This document shows, one piece after another, positions 49,411 through 59,850 of a stretch of DNA of 64,000 nt (its first letter is position 1; every line of letters begins with the position of its first letter). Source of the stretch: Homarus americanus (Eukaryota > Arthropoda > Malacostraca > Decapoda > Nephropidae); contig NW_024738608.1 of the NCBI RefSeq assembly GCF_018991925.1, forward strand, positions 4,409,154 through 4,473,153. Direction: 5' to 3'. Below the pieces are notes generated by a model. It was not told where the DNA came from. It saw only the letters and a list, made by a program, of their open reading frames with translations, and did no database searches. Both the position numbers and the translations under genes were made by a program.

Positions 49411-50288
49411 ACACAAGTAAATTTGTTGATGACACTAAAATAGGACGTGTTATTAAATCTGACGAGGACTCCGCAAATCTACAGGAAGATCTAAACAAAT
49501 TTTTCGAATGGTCTGAAAAATGGCAGATGAAATTCAACGTGGACAAATGTAAAGTACTCAGTATAGGAGATGTAAACAGGGAAACCAGATACCAGATGAA
49601 CAACGATGCCATAGAGAAATCCGACTGAGAGAGAGATTTAGGAGTAATGATAAGTAGGAACCTTAAGCCAAATAAACAATATGTTTTTGCTCGTAACAAG
49701 GCTAATAAAGTACTTGGGTTCATACAAAGGAGTGTTAGTTACAAGACTAGCGAGGTCATCCTAAAAGTGTATCTTGCGCTTGTGAGACCACACCTGGATT
49801 ACGCAGTTCAGTTCTGGACACCGTATTACAAAATGGATATAGAATCATTGGAAAGTATTCAGAGGAGAATGACAAGACTAATCCCGGGCATTAGGAACCT
49901 TGAGTATAGAGACAGGTTAACGCATCTTAATTTGCACTCCCTCGAGAGACGTAGAGCAAGGGGCGACCTGATAGAGGTGTATAAGTGGAAGTCAGGGCTA
50001 AACAAAGGGGACCTTACAAAGGTACTCAAACTATCCAACCAGGAGCGAACTCGTAACAATGGTTTTAAATTAGACAAATTTAGATTTAGGCGTGAAATAG
50101 GTAAACACTGGTTCGGAAACAGAGTAGTGGATGAATGGAACAAGTTACCAAATATCATCATTAACTCGAATACGCTGAATTGCTTCACACATAGGTTGGG
50201 TGCTTATATGAGCAATAGGGGTTGGGTGTAAACGGGACTGCCCAGTATGGGCCAATAGGCCCGCTGCAGTTTCCTCCATTCTTATGTT
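49411..50288 (+). mobile_element. CR1-type LINE fragment nested in an older LINE
   Basis: Starting within the RT domain (FVDDTKIG), the frame runs through WSEKWQMKFN, RPHLDYAVQFWTPYY, QRRMTRLIPGIRNLEYRDRL, NGFKLDKFRFRREIGKHWF and RVVDEWNKLP to a stop at about 50231. One in-frame TGA (49626-49628) sits where relatives have a Trp-type codon, just before ERDLGVMIS; otherwise about 270 codons are open. A short 3' UTR with GGCCAATAGGCCCGCTGCAG leads to the octamer tail TTCTTATGTTCTTAT. It is far less decayed than the copy at 42568-43771, so it is probably the younger insertion. The 5' truncation is typical of target-primed reverse transcription. A clear target-site duplication was not found by eye. 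Confidence 0.93.
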
Positions 50289-50516
50289 CTTATCTGGCAG
50301 GTTAGTAACGCTGTACCCATACCGGAACACTCAGCGTGTAAACTTTGTGATAAACCTTTAAATCATACACTTGAATACTATATTATAGAATGTGACACTG
50401 TCAAGGACTTCAGGCCACCTGGCTTATTGTATCTTGAACTTTGTAATTACTACATTGAATCGGGGGTGTTTGGGGACATTCTTGCTGTTTATCCCAAATT
50501 TGCTAGCCCACACTGA
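50289..50516 (+). mobile_element. Older LINE, right part: terminal zinc knuckle
   Basis: Immediately after the octamer tail, the reading frame resumes with WQVSNAVPIPEHSACKLCDK, then NHTLEYYIIECDTVKDFRPP, and ends in FASPH and TGA at 50514-50516. The CxxC...H...C pattern is the terminal zinc knuckle expected directly after the RLGYR segment that ends at about 49405. Confidence 0.7.
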
Positions 50517-50539
50517 TTAGTCTTCAATTAGAATATGAC

Positions 50540-50586
<47 letters not shown>
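50540..50586. repeat. (CT)n microsatellite
   Basis: About 23 units. Confidence 0.95.
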
Positions 50587-50589
<3 letters not shown>

Positions 50590-51180
50590 ACCACCTTTTC
50601 AAACCGTAGTAATTTGCTCTGCGGAAATCGAGACACTAATGGAATTTTCCCAATGATTGACACTCAAAGGTATTTCAAAATCTTAATTCCTTATGGTCAC
50701 TGCTTGCTAATTCGCTACCGACGTCGACATTTCTAATTAGATTTTCTCTATTTAATGGAAGTTCAGTATCCCCCTCCCCCCCAGGTGAGGTTTGTTTGTT
50801 ATGTTCTTTGAGGAAATTTCACCGATTCTGAGTTTATGGTTTGGTTTAGTCCTTTCTGGTTTATATTGAAGTCTCTTACTATATAAACCTTGTTATGTCT
50901 TGATGGTTTATTGATATTTCATTCTATATACATTGCTTGGATCACCTGAAGAATCACCACCCCAGATTATTTCGTGTTAGTGTTATATCTGTTATCTTTA
51001 ATTGTTATCTTGTTATCGTTACGTTATGTTTCTCCCTCTCAGACTTACAGTAACGTCACATCATCTACAAAACATAATAACAAAATTTTTAAACACTTAC
51101 AAATTCTACAAAAAATTTATGCCTCCATTCATGAATTTGTAGAGGACGTAAAAACGTGTAATTGAAATCAAACTAAAAAC
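50587..51180. other. No gene recognised
   Basis: AT-rich sequence with a short C-run near 50770. Confidence 0.5.
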
Positions 51181-51182
51181 CT

Positions 51183-51319
51183 GTGTGTGTGTGTGTGCGC
51201 GCCCAATGCATTCACCTACCTTTGTGTGGTCATATCTTAAACAGATTACATGATGTTGATGAAATTTGCCTGATGGGTTGGCTATTGGCCCTGAGCAACA
51301 CACACACACACACACACAA
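51183..51319. repeat. (GT)n ... (CA)n inverted pair
   Basis: About 8 GT units (51183-51198) and about 11 CA units (51297-51319) face each other across about 100 bp of unique sequence, so the strand could fold back. Confidence 0.8.
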
Positions 51320-51568
51320 AGTTATACAGTTCAGGGTCAGAAAAAAAAATAATGGAAAACTGATGGACTGATTTGGATGAAAGTGAATAACTAGATTTTT
51401 GTTTTAGTAATGAAAGGTGATTTGATTTTTGTGAAGGTAGGTCAAAGGTCAAGCTCACAGGTCAGAATATGACATTTTTAACTAGTGTGTATTAATTATA
51501 TTGGTAGGTATCAAGCGCCTGGGGTAACAAGGGCTTATTGATATTTGGGAAATAGATCAAAGGTCAAA

Positions 51569-51570
<2 letters not shown>
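51320..51570. other. Sequence with AGGTCA direct repeats; possible dispersed element
   Basis: A perfect AGGTCAAAGGTCA (DR1-type nuclear-receptor motif) lies at 51439-51451, and a near copy AGATCAAAGGTCA at 51554-51566 borders the ATT array. The region may be a non-autonomous repeat; the match to receptor sites could be incidental. Confidence 0.35.

Positions 51571-51628
<58 letters not shown>
51571..51628. repeat. (ATT)n microsatellite
   Basis: About 19 units. Confidence 0.95.
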
Positions 51629-51631
<3 letters not shown>

Positions 51632-52374
51632 AATTTTTGCGTTTGTTATACCAAGTCATAATTGTAAACCAGACTAAATATTTCTCAGATACTAATAATT
51701 AACTACAAAACTAAATTAATAGAGCCACTAGACATGTTTTTACAGCTCTCAAAGACATTTTTTATTTAGAAAGAAACATTAAAAAGCGAACATAAGTGCA
51801 GGAGTTTCTGTCACTGAACATCTCATACACAAACTCGTCTTTTCTGTCTTGGTGGAAATCAGAAAATCATTAAAGTTCTTCTCAGGCGGTGAAGGGAAGG
51901 AGTGGTTTAACATCATCACATTCACCCCATTAACCTGTGGTCTGTGAGGAGATAGATCTGGTTATAAGACTCTGTAGATGGTGGCATGATATCTTCTTAA
52001 CCATGACTGACGTAACATGATTTTATTGTTGCGTTTTATGATGATTCAATAACTGGGGATCTTTAAACACGTACTTTAAATAAATTCTCAGATACAATTT
52101 AGCATTAAGAGACACATATTTCTCAAGTTGTAAGGACTTTTAGCATTAAGGGACACATATCTCTCACTGGTTTTAAAGATATTTTGTTGTGAGAAATTTA
52201 ATGTGACGCAGAATCAGACACATTGTTTCCTCAGCTCGCCAGGATGATTTATGACTCTCAGTAACAATATTATAAAGGTTCTATTGTTCCGTCCCGCAGC
52301 TGATAACCTAACCTAACCACAAAGTCTCTTATCATACGTATTCCTTCACTACCTATATACCCTGTCAGTATAGC
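51629..52374. other. No gene recognised
   Basis: AT-rich sequence. Two similar phrases TTAGCATTAAGRGACACATA (about 52098 and 52140) form a local duplication. Confidence 0.5.
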
Positions 52375-52870
52375 CACATCCCACATCCACACCATCCACC
52401 TCTCATTCATTCACCAGTATAGCCACATCCCACATCCACACCATCCACCTCTCATTCATTCACCAGTGTAGCCACATCCCACATCCACACCATCCACCTC
52501 TCATTCATTCACCAGTGTAGCCACATCCCACATCCACACCATCCACCTCTCATTCATTCACCAGTGTAGCCATATCCCACATCCACACCATTCACCTCTC
52601 ATTCATTCACCAGTGTAGCCACATCCCACATCCACACCATCCACCTCTCATTCATTCACCAGTGTAGCCACATCCCACATCCACACCATCCACCTCTCAT
52701 TCATTCACCAGTGTAGCCACATCCCACATCCACATCATCCACCTCTCATTCATTCACCAGTGTAGCCACATCCCACATCCACACCATCCACCTCTCATTC
52801 ATTCACCAGTGTAGCCACATCCCACATCCACACCATCCACCTCCCATTCATTCACCAGTGTAGCCACATC
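52375..52870. repeat. Minisatellite, 49 bp unit, ten copies
   Basis: Core CCACATCCCACATCCACACC then ATCCACCTCTCATTCATTCACCAGTGTAG. Copies are nearly identical, with single substitutions only, and lengths hold at 49 bp. Confidence 0.96.
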
Positions 52871-53099
52871 CCCAACAGCCAGATAACGTCATCAATTAAT
52901 CGGTTGTAAAATGAGTCACCGTTGTAACTCAGATCTTGTCATCGGGCGGGTGTTACGGCTCTTAGTGTGCTTGTGTAACACGAGACAAGGGGGCAGTACA
53001 CTCCCCGGGGGTGTAGTGGGGGTGTAGTGTTCACCTGGGGTAGTGTATAATTGAAGTACAAGAGGGTGTGGTGATCACTCTGTACGGGGGTTATTGAAT

Positions 53100-53158
<59 letters not shown>

Positions 53159-53160
53159 GT
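53100..53160. repeat. (GACA)n microsatellite
   Basis: About 15 units, followed by A/G-rich decay to about 53350. Confidence 0.95.
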
Positions 53161-53607
53161 TACAGAAATATAGACAAATAGAGAGACGGAGGGAAAGAGA
53201 AAAACACAGAGAAAGAGAAAGAAACAAACAAAGGAAGAGAGGCAGAAAGGGAGAGACAAGAAAAGAGAGAAAGAGAAACATGATAAAACAAGATAAAAAC
53301 AAACAACCCAGACAATCATACAGACAAGACAAGAGAGAGAAACACACATACATACATTACCATTATACCTGCAGGTGACAAAGATTAATTAAGATGACAG
53401 GTAACATTGTGTGCCAGCAAGACATACCTGTGTCACCTGTCCTTACCTCTTACCTCACTCACCTGTTCTGGCCTCTCACTTTCCCTTGCCTTTTGGAGGT
53501 TATTGAAATGATACAAGTGAGAGAAAAAAATGATAAAAAGAGATAGTTTAAAAAAGTAAAATTTCAATATATATAAAAATGGAAAAATATTATATGGAAA
53601 GTGAGGA

Positions 53608-53622
53608 GAGAGAGAGAGAGAA

Positions 53623-53656
<34 letters not shown>
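53608..53656. repeat. (GA)n, imperfect
   Basis: Two GA runs split by AAGC. A second short GA run is at 53832-53858. Confidence 0.9.
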
Positions 53657-53658
<2 letters not shown>

Positions 53659-53659
53659 A

Positions 53660-54480
53660 CAGTATTAAAAAATGATAAAAATAGAATAAAAGAAATATGA
53701 AAAAAATAATGAAAGAGGAGTGTAAAAAATGAAAGGTAGGATTGCAGTATAAAAAATATAAAAATATATTTACAAAAATAATAGGATTAGTGTGTAAAAG
53801 GCATTGAAGGAAAAAAAGCAACAAAAATGGCAGAGAGAGAGAGAGAGAGAGAGAGAGGCCCGGCTCTCTCTTCTCTCATGGGGTAAAAATAAAATTATCA
53901 CCATTGAGTTTTTTTTTTTCAGATTTGGCATCATCACACTTTAACGTTTCTATTACAATCTCTAATAACATATTAATTCATTTACTATTTTAACATAGTT
54001 CTTGTTCTTCCTCGTTTTTCATTTTCTTCTCCGGTATGTTGATGTATAACGCTCGGGATGTGAAGGGAGGGGTCACAGGTGCTGAGGTGACCAATTAGAG
54101 GACAGGTCGTGAGATGTATGACCCACTGAACTTGAGGAAGACGATGTTTGGTGGTGATAGAGAGGAAGGGTGTTATGGTGTGTGGTCTACAGATGACTGA
54201 TAACTCTAGGGGACTTTGCGGCAGCGTTAGACATATTATAAGAAGTTAAAAAGAATACGTGATTGACCTTTTAGCCAGTGAACGGACGAACGGACACCTG
54301 GAGAGTAAAGACGAATAGTTTTTATGTAGAAGGAGAATTATTTATCACAGTTGCTAGATAACCAAACCATCATATCTTACACTATGTCCAAGGCACCTGT
54401 TGGCTCCCTCACTTGCTGATATGACCTTAAAACAGACATTTGGTTATCGGGGTCAGACATTTGGTTATCGGGGTCAAAGC
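53660..54480. other. AT-rich sequence, nothing recognised
   Basis: A 22-bp duplication CAGACATTTGGTTATCGGGG occurs twice at 54434-54476. Confidence 0.5.
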
Positions 54481-54481
54481 T

Positions 54482-54811
54482 TCAACCATATGCATTGCCC
54501 CCAACCAGAGTGAACAAGGCCAGCTGGGTATCCCTTACCAGCCGGGACAATGAATATCTCACAACAGACACATGAGCACAGTTGTTCAAGTATTCATTAG
54601 CCATATCGACGGCTGTTGCCAGAACCTTGTGCCTCAATGCGTTCACCACTCGACCCCTGTTCCTCTCTCCATCGTGGTCACTTCTCACGTGACTCTGATA
54701 AATTGACTTAGATTCCCAGATTATCTTTTGTTTTGGGGCGTAGATGTTTTGTTTATGTTTTATACGCCTATGTAACGCTGTCAAGTCTCCACCTACGTCT
54801 AACCTTCCCAT
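54482..54811 (-). CDS. Open frame of unknown family, possible coding relic
   Basis: The minus frame is 109 codons. The C-terminal half is the convincing part: motifs VNALRHKVLATAVDMANEYL and VVRYSLSRLVRDTQLALF, then GGNAYG and stop, look like folded protein and not low-complexity sequence. The N-terminal 50 residues look random, so the true start may lie inside, or the 5' part is lost. No homologue is recognised and no domain is assigned. It is intronless over this span. It lies 3.3 kb from the broken coding region at 58.1-59.0 kb and 6.7 kb from the protease, so a shared origin is possible but unproven. It could also be chance. Confidence 0.3.
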   Translation of the reverse strand: MGRLDVGGDLTALHRRIKHKQNIYAPKQKIIWESKSIYQSHVRSDHDGERNRGRVVNALRHKVLATAVDMANEYLNNCAHVSVVRYSLSRLVRDTQLALFTLVGGNAYG

Positions 54812-55341
54812 ACACCACCACCTTCCTTCCCTCCCTCCTTCCCTCCCACCTTCCCTGCTTCCCTCCCTGTACCACTAATACATGTACTGTATATATGATA
54901 TTACAGTCGGTCTGTATAATGAGTCCTTACACGTAACGCCGTAAACAAACAGCACTTCTTGTATATAATGACCGTGTGACCTTACCTTTAGTCATTATAT
55001 AAATACTTGAAGAAACTTGTGTACAATGGTTCGCAATTATTATGACTGTAGATTAGGGAAAATTAGAGGCGAGCTTTGAAGGATTTTGTGACCGTGTAAT
55101 TAAAACCGAAGAAATAATACAACATTGCAGATATGGTCAGTAATTATGAAGGAGTTACTAGTGTATCATCAAGACCAGACCAACAGTCAACAATGTTTGC
55201 CTCAGTGTTGTTCTCTCGTCTGCACTGTTCGTGGTGGTTTATTTTAACGAGTCAGTCTGATGTGATATGTTCTGGACACAGTGAACATCACATTCAACTA
55301 AAATACTACAGAGGAGAGAATGCAAAATGGCCGTAATCTTC
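54812..55341. other. No gene supported
   Basis: A 67-codon plus frame at 55133-55336 is not distinguishable from chance. Confidence 0.45.
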
Positions 55342-55500
55342 TGGGGTACATGTATCAGGTTATCTTCTGAGTACATCTACCAGGTTATCTTCTGAGTACA
55401 TCTACCAGGTCATCTTCTGAGTACATCTACCAGGTCATCTTCTGAGTACATCTACCAGGTCATCTTCTGAGTACATCTACCAGGTCATCTTCTGAGTACA
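55342..55500. repeat. 25-bp tandem repeat, six copies
   Basis: CTTCTGAGTACATCTACCAG then GTYAT, with the first and last copies truncated. Confidence 0.95.
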
Positions 55501-55941
55501 AATACACACCTCTGGATACCGGCGTGAAGGCTGCTGTAGTTCTTTTCACTCTGTACTAACTTGATGTCAACAAACTAATTAAGTTACTTCTGTCTCCCAT
55601 CCAAGCTGTACATGGATCACCCCGATACCATTATTTGTTTAGTTAATTGATCTTGAGAGAAAATATCCACTTAGACTGGTTTTGGGGGTCAGTGAATAGC
55701 GTGTCAGTGAGATCCATCTGACAATAAAAACTCGCTACAACGCTCACAGTCTCTGGATGTTTACGTGTTACTAGTAAGATAGGAAGTGGTGTAGCGATTC
55801 ATTTGTGACATAAACATACTTTGAGATATTTCTTTATACATTTGATTACATTTGTTTGTATTTTTGTATGATGACTTCAGAGGTATTTTCTATGTTGACG
55901 TAGTATAAAGTATAAAGGAAACTCTTACTTTGGTCAATACC

Positions 55942-56003
55942 TACCTACCTACCCACCCAACCCACCCAACCCACCCACCCACCCAACCCACCCACCCACC
56001 CAG
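55942..56003. repeat. ACCC/CCAA-rich repeat
   Basis: Imperfect CCCACCCAAC units. Confidence 0.85.
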
Positions 56004-56216
56004 TCTGCCTCGCCTCCACCGCCTCTGTTAAACTATCTAACAATTACACAGATTAAATGATTTACTGTAAGACTCTTTATTCAGTGAGTGTAATTGAAAG
56101 TCTGAATTAAGTCATTTTGCTTAATTACTGGAAATTTTAGCCAATTTAGCCAAGTACTGAGGATTACTCTTACGTGAAATACTTGATGTTTTTGATTCTT
56201 TGTATGTACGTCCTCA

Positions 56217-56300
56217 AACCTAACCTAACCTAACCTCTCACCAAACCAAACCTAACCTAACCTAACCTATCACCAAACCTAACCTAACCCAACCCAACCC
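56217..56300. repeat. (CCTAA)n telomere-like block with CCAAA/CCCAA variants
   Basis: Three short CCTAA runs separated by CTCACCAAAC and TATCACCAAAC, then CCCAA units. Confidence 0.9.
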
Positions 56301-56509
56301 ATAAGAGTCTCATACACCCATTTGTTTCCCTCACGCCTCCATTATTGTGCTCATCACTTTCTCTATAATTTTGTACATATCTCAGCAGGGAGGGAGAGAC
56401 AGGTTGAATAATTACCGGATCCAGATAACTTTAACACAACACTCAAAGCTCCAGTTTGCTTAATTGGTGACCAGAGCCTCACGATAACATCTGCTACTGC
56501 ACCGTCTTG

Positions 56510-56705
56510 CTATGGTGGGAGTGGTAGTGGTGGTGGAGCTTCTGTTGATGGTAGTAGTGGTGCTAGTACTGGTGGTGGTAGTGATGGTGGTAGTGCTGGT
56601 GGTGGCAGTGGGGGGTTGATGGTGCTGATAGTGGTGGTGCTAGTGGTAGTGGTGCTAATGGTAGTGGTGCTAATGGTAGTGGTGTTAATGGTAGTGGTGG
56701 CGGTA
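56510..56705. repeat. GGT-rich trinucleotide tract
   Basis: GGTGGTAGT/GGTGCTAAT-like triplets. Thr/Pro-rich minus frames here are shadows. Confidence 0.88.
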
Positions 56706-56954
56706 ACAGGTGCGGTAAGGAGAAAGGCATGCATCCACCACAGACACTAGGTACACACACGCAGTAAACAGCTAGTCAGTGGGTTGATTTGACTCAGGAA
56801 CCTGCTCTAGTGACACTAGTCCATTGATGACGGCGGCGAGATACCTGAAACAAGAGGTCCAGGTATGTCGTAAATAGCAAACCAAGACTCCTAGTAGGTA
56901 GAATAAATAGTGCCAATAATAGCCTCAACAACATGCTATAGTTAGGTGTGAGGC

Positions 56955-57035
56955 TCTTGACCTGTGAATCTCTTGATCTGTGAGGCTCTTGATCTGTGAG
57001 GCTCTTGATCTGTGAGACTCTTGATCTGTGAGACC
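56955..57035. repeat. GAGGCTCTTGATCTGT repeat
   Basis: Five copies of a 17-bp unit with A/G and ATC variants. Confidence 0.9.
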
Positions 57036-57069
57036 CTCATAAGAGTCCTGGGGAGACTCAGGTTTTTGT

Positions 57070-57480
57070 TATATCTCTACATTGTGTTTGTCGTCTTACA
57101 TTGGTACCTTGGCACTGACTATAAATATGGTGTTCTCACTTTGGAACTTTGTGGAATTATGACACTTTCCCACATTGGTACCTTGGCACAAAGCGTAAAA
57201 AAGACTCTCACCTTGGTACCTTGGCACACAATGCAAATATGATACTCTCTCACACTGATACCTTGGAACTATGTGGAATTATGACACTTTCCCACATTGG
57301 TACCTTGGCACTGAGTATATAAAAACAGTCTCTTACATATTGGTACCTTGGCACTGACTGTAAAAAAAAAGAAACTCACACATTGGTACCTAGGAACTAT
57401 GTATAATTATGACTATTTCTTACATTGGTACCTTGGCACTGACTGTAAAAAAAAAGATACTCTCACACATTGATACCTTA
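57070..57480. repeat. Minisatellite, about 60 bp, with TTGGTACCTTGG core
   Basis: About eight diverged copies of CACATTGGTACCTTGGCACT, followed by an A/T-rich linker with A-runs and ACTCTCWCAC. Confidence 0.88.
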
Positions 57481-58124
57481 ACACCATATACGCGCACCAT
57501 CAAGTTTTCAACACCTCCTCTCCCCAACGTTGATGATCCATGAATAACTTTGCGCGAACAATTTCTTGGACACTGAGGAGAAATCAATGGGCAACTTTTA
57601 CACGCCGTGACTTGTATTATTGATTACGGCGTTACTCACTGTTAAAACAAGATGGCCCGTGTATAATCATGTTACCTGGAATTATACACGCAGGTGAGTT
57701 TTAGAGAACGGTGAGGTAGTGTTTGTTTGTTTACTTTGTTTACCAGTGTGTTATATGTTAAGAAACTGTAATGTGATATAACAGGAAGTAATTATATCTA
57801 TCATTTCCTTCGGTTTTAGTATAATTTGAAGCACATATATGTTTCCCTTCAGTGCAGCCATGTTAAGACTTATAATACTGTTAAAAGAAGCTAAAAAATA
57901 GAAGCTTCTGAGACTTTGCAACGAAGTCACTCCTCTAATTAACCTGCAGGTGTGACCTTACTTTCCGTCTTTCATTAAATAATTTCTAAAACAATACACT
58001 CATGACGTCATCTCCTTCCCCTTTTGGGTATACATGGTCTAATACTGTAAATATATGTATTCTGTTGATACTGTATTGTCAGGACACATGTATACCAGAG
58101 TGAAGGTTCCTGAGAGCACAAGTC
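57481..58124. other. No gene secured
   Basis: A 27-codon frame at about 57550-57633 (MNNFARTISWTLRRNQWATF...) is coding-like, but too short to support. Confidence 0.35.
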
Positions 58125-58970
58125 ATGAATCAGTGTAGGATGAGTGACGACCCCTTGAGGTACACCACGCTCCCGGCCCCACGCTATCCCGCCAATAAGG
58201 TACTACAGCAGCTAACTGGCCAACTGGCAATGATTCTTCCCTCCGTCATAGATAATATAATCAAGAGTGATGTTCGAGCGTACATTAGTTCTCACCTTAG
58301 AATTGATGGCGCTAGCGATCATAAATTGGGGCTGATGCCTTGATAAGCTGAGCAACAGATGGCGTTCCCCTCCATTTCGTCCCGAGTTTTGGTTTACTCG
58401 TGTAAGATTTCCCTGACCATCTTACCATAGCACTAGAAGGCAGAGATACAGGTTTTTACATATTACACATATTTCATCCGACTTAATCAAACCGACAGAA
58501 ATCTTATTAGTTCTAACTTATTGGAACCGAAGCTCATAGTTTAGGGTCCATTTATATGAGTAATGGGATGGTAGAGTTGGGTCGTATATGGCATGAAGAA
58601 ACTCACCAACAGCCGTAATTGGCCCAAGCTTCGTATGGTATAAATTTAATGGATCGTGTCCTTAATATGGAGGGCACCCAGGCGTACCACATGAGGTCGC
58701 TACGTGAGTATAATTTTCTTCCATTATTCAAGATAAACGTAGACTAATAATGCTACCGTTCAGTGCTTCAGCTACATCATTGCTAGTGATAAAAACAACG
58801 ATCTTTATTATACTAGAACAATTATACCCAAAGGAGTTATAGGTTCAGGAAGCATCATTGTATATCCTCACCTGGCGAGTGTCACGCAAATTACCCAGGT
58901 GAGTGCTTGTCATTTTTATCTCCCCATTAATCAATATAATGTAGTAGTGGAGTTCATATATAAACATTGA
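58125..58970 (+). pseudogene. Broken coding region of unknown family, possibly viral or transposon-derived
   Basis: Several adjacent segments in different frames look like pieces of one or two proteins. Segment 1 (58125-58343) is a clean 72-codon frame with LQQLTGQLAMILPSVIDNII. About 58401-58480 gives DHLTIALEGRDTGFYILHIF. About 58517-58744 (second frame, one TAA at 58616-58618) gives SIYMSNGMVELGRIWHEETH and NMEGTQAYHMRSLREYNFLP. The first frame returns at 58743 with ATVQCFSYIIASDKNN and GVIGSGSIIVYPHLASVTQI, and stops near 58970. No intron fits the frame changes, so they look like frameshifts, either real decay or assembly indels. A strong donor-like site CAG|GTGAGT lies at 58895-58903. 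I recognise no family. A structural protein of an endogenous DNA virus is one guess; a spliced host gene with sequence errors is another. Confidence 0.45.
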
Positions 58971-59047
58971 TTTATATGATGCTTGATACTGAGTTAATGT
59001 TTCTTCTCACTTAAGAAAACTAGAGACGGGGTGTTGTAAGTTCTAGC

Positions 59048-59167
59048 ATGGAAGAACAACGACAGAGGTTCAATAGCCACCACCAGCTTGACCAGAGGAC
59101 CATAAACACGACCCTAAGAACGAATTCACACTCAGTACAGATCCCGTCCTTAACCTACCATCGTTAA
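59048..59167 (+). CDS. Tiny open frame, 39 codons, unknown
   Basis: Begins MEEQRQRFNSHHQLDQRTIN and ends in TYHR before TAA. It lies 80 bp after the broken coding region, in the same orientation. Its composition is polar and coding-like, but the length gives little statistical weight. Confidence 0.2.
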   Translation: MEEQRQRFNSHHQLDQRTINTTLRTNSHSVQIPSLTYHR

Positions 59168-59474
59168 GGTCAACTAATCAGACGTTAATCTTTTATCATG
59201 ACACAGAAGAGCCGCTACATTAACCAGATCTTGTGGGTCTTAGAATTAGTTATTAATGATATGTAAATTAAATACAATAATTAATTTAAAAGATAAGTGC
59301 AGTACACGGGTCAAAGGTCATCATTAGAATAAACAATTACTCAACAATTTAAGAAGAAATGTCTCATTATAGAACTCACTCGGGACCTTAAGTTTATTCA
59401 AATAGGAAATTTCATATAAATCCTTCCCAATTTGTTCCAGCCATTGTGTACATAATGGGTTTCATTGTCTGACT

Positions 59475-59605
59475 GTACATGTGTCTTACTGTACATCTAT
59501 TCACTGTACCTGTGCTTCTTTGTACACGTGCAAGTGCCTCAGTGTACACATAAGAGCACCACAATGTACACATGCCTCAGTGTACACGTACCAGAGAGCA
59601 TGTAC
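59475..59605. repeat. TGTACA-rich degenerate repeat
   Basis: TGTACACGTGC/TGTACATGTG-like words every 15-20 bp, about eight times. Confidence 0.7.
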
Positions 59606-59692
59606 AACTCAGTGGTGCAGTAAAGATATTATTTATGTTTCATTTTTCTTAATGTTTGTTCTGAAAAATACGTTTGTGTTCATTTTGACCGT

Positions 59693-59709
59693 GGTTAGGT
59701 TAGGTTAGG
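59693..59709. repeat. Short (GGTTA)n
   Basis: Three telomere-like pentamers. Confidence 0.8.
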
Positions 59710-59850
59710 CTAGGGTGGTTAATCTTTAGGTGAAATAAGCTGGGATGGAGATTCTTCAGGTGTCTCATTTTATCTTTAGTCAAATATTTGTCCTCGTCAT
59801 TATGAACTTTGAATCTTGTAACTAATGCTGTTTTATTTTTCATATTTAAG

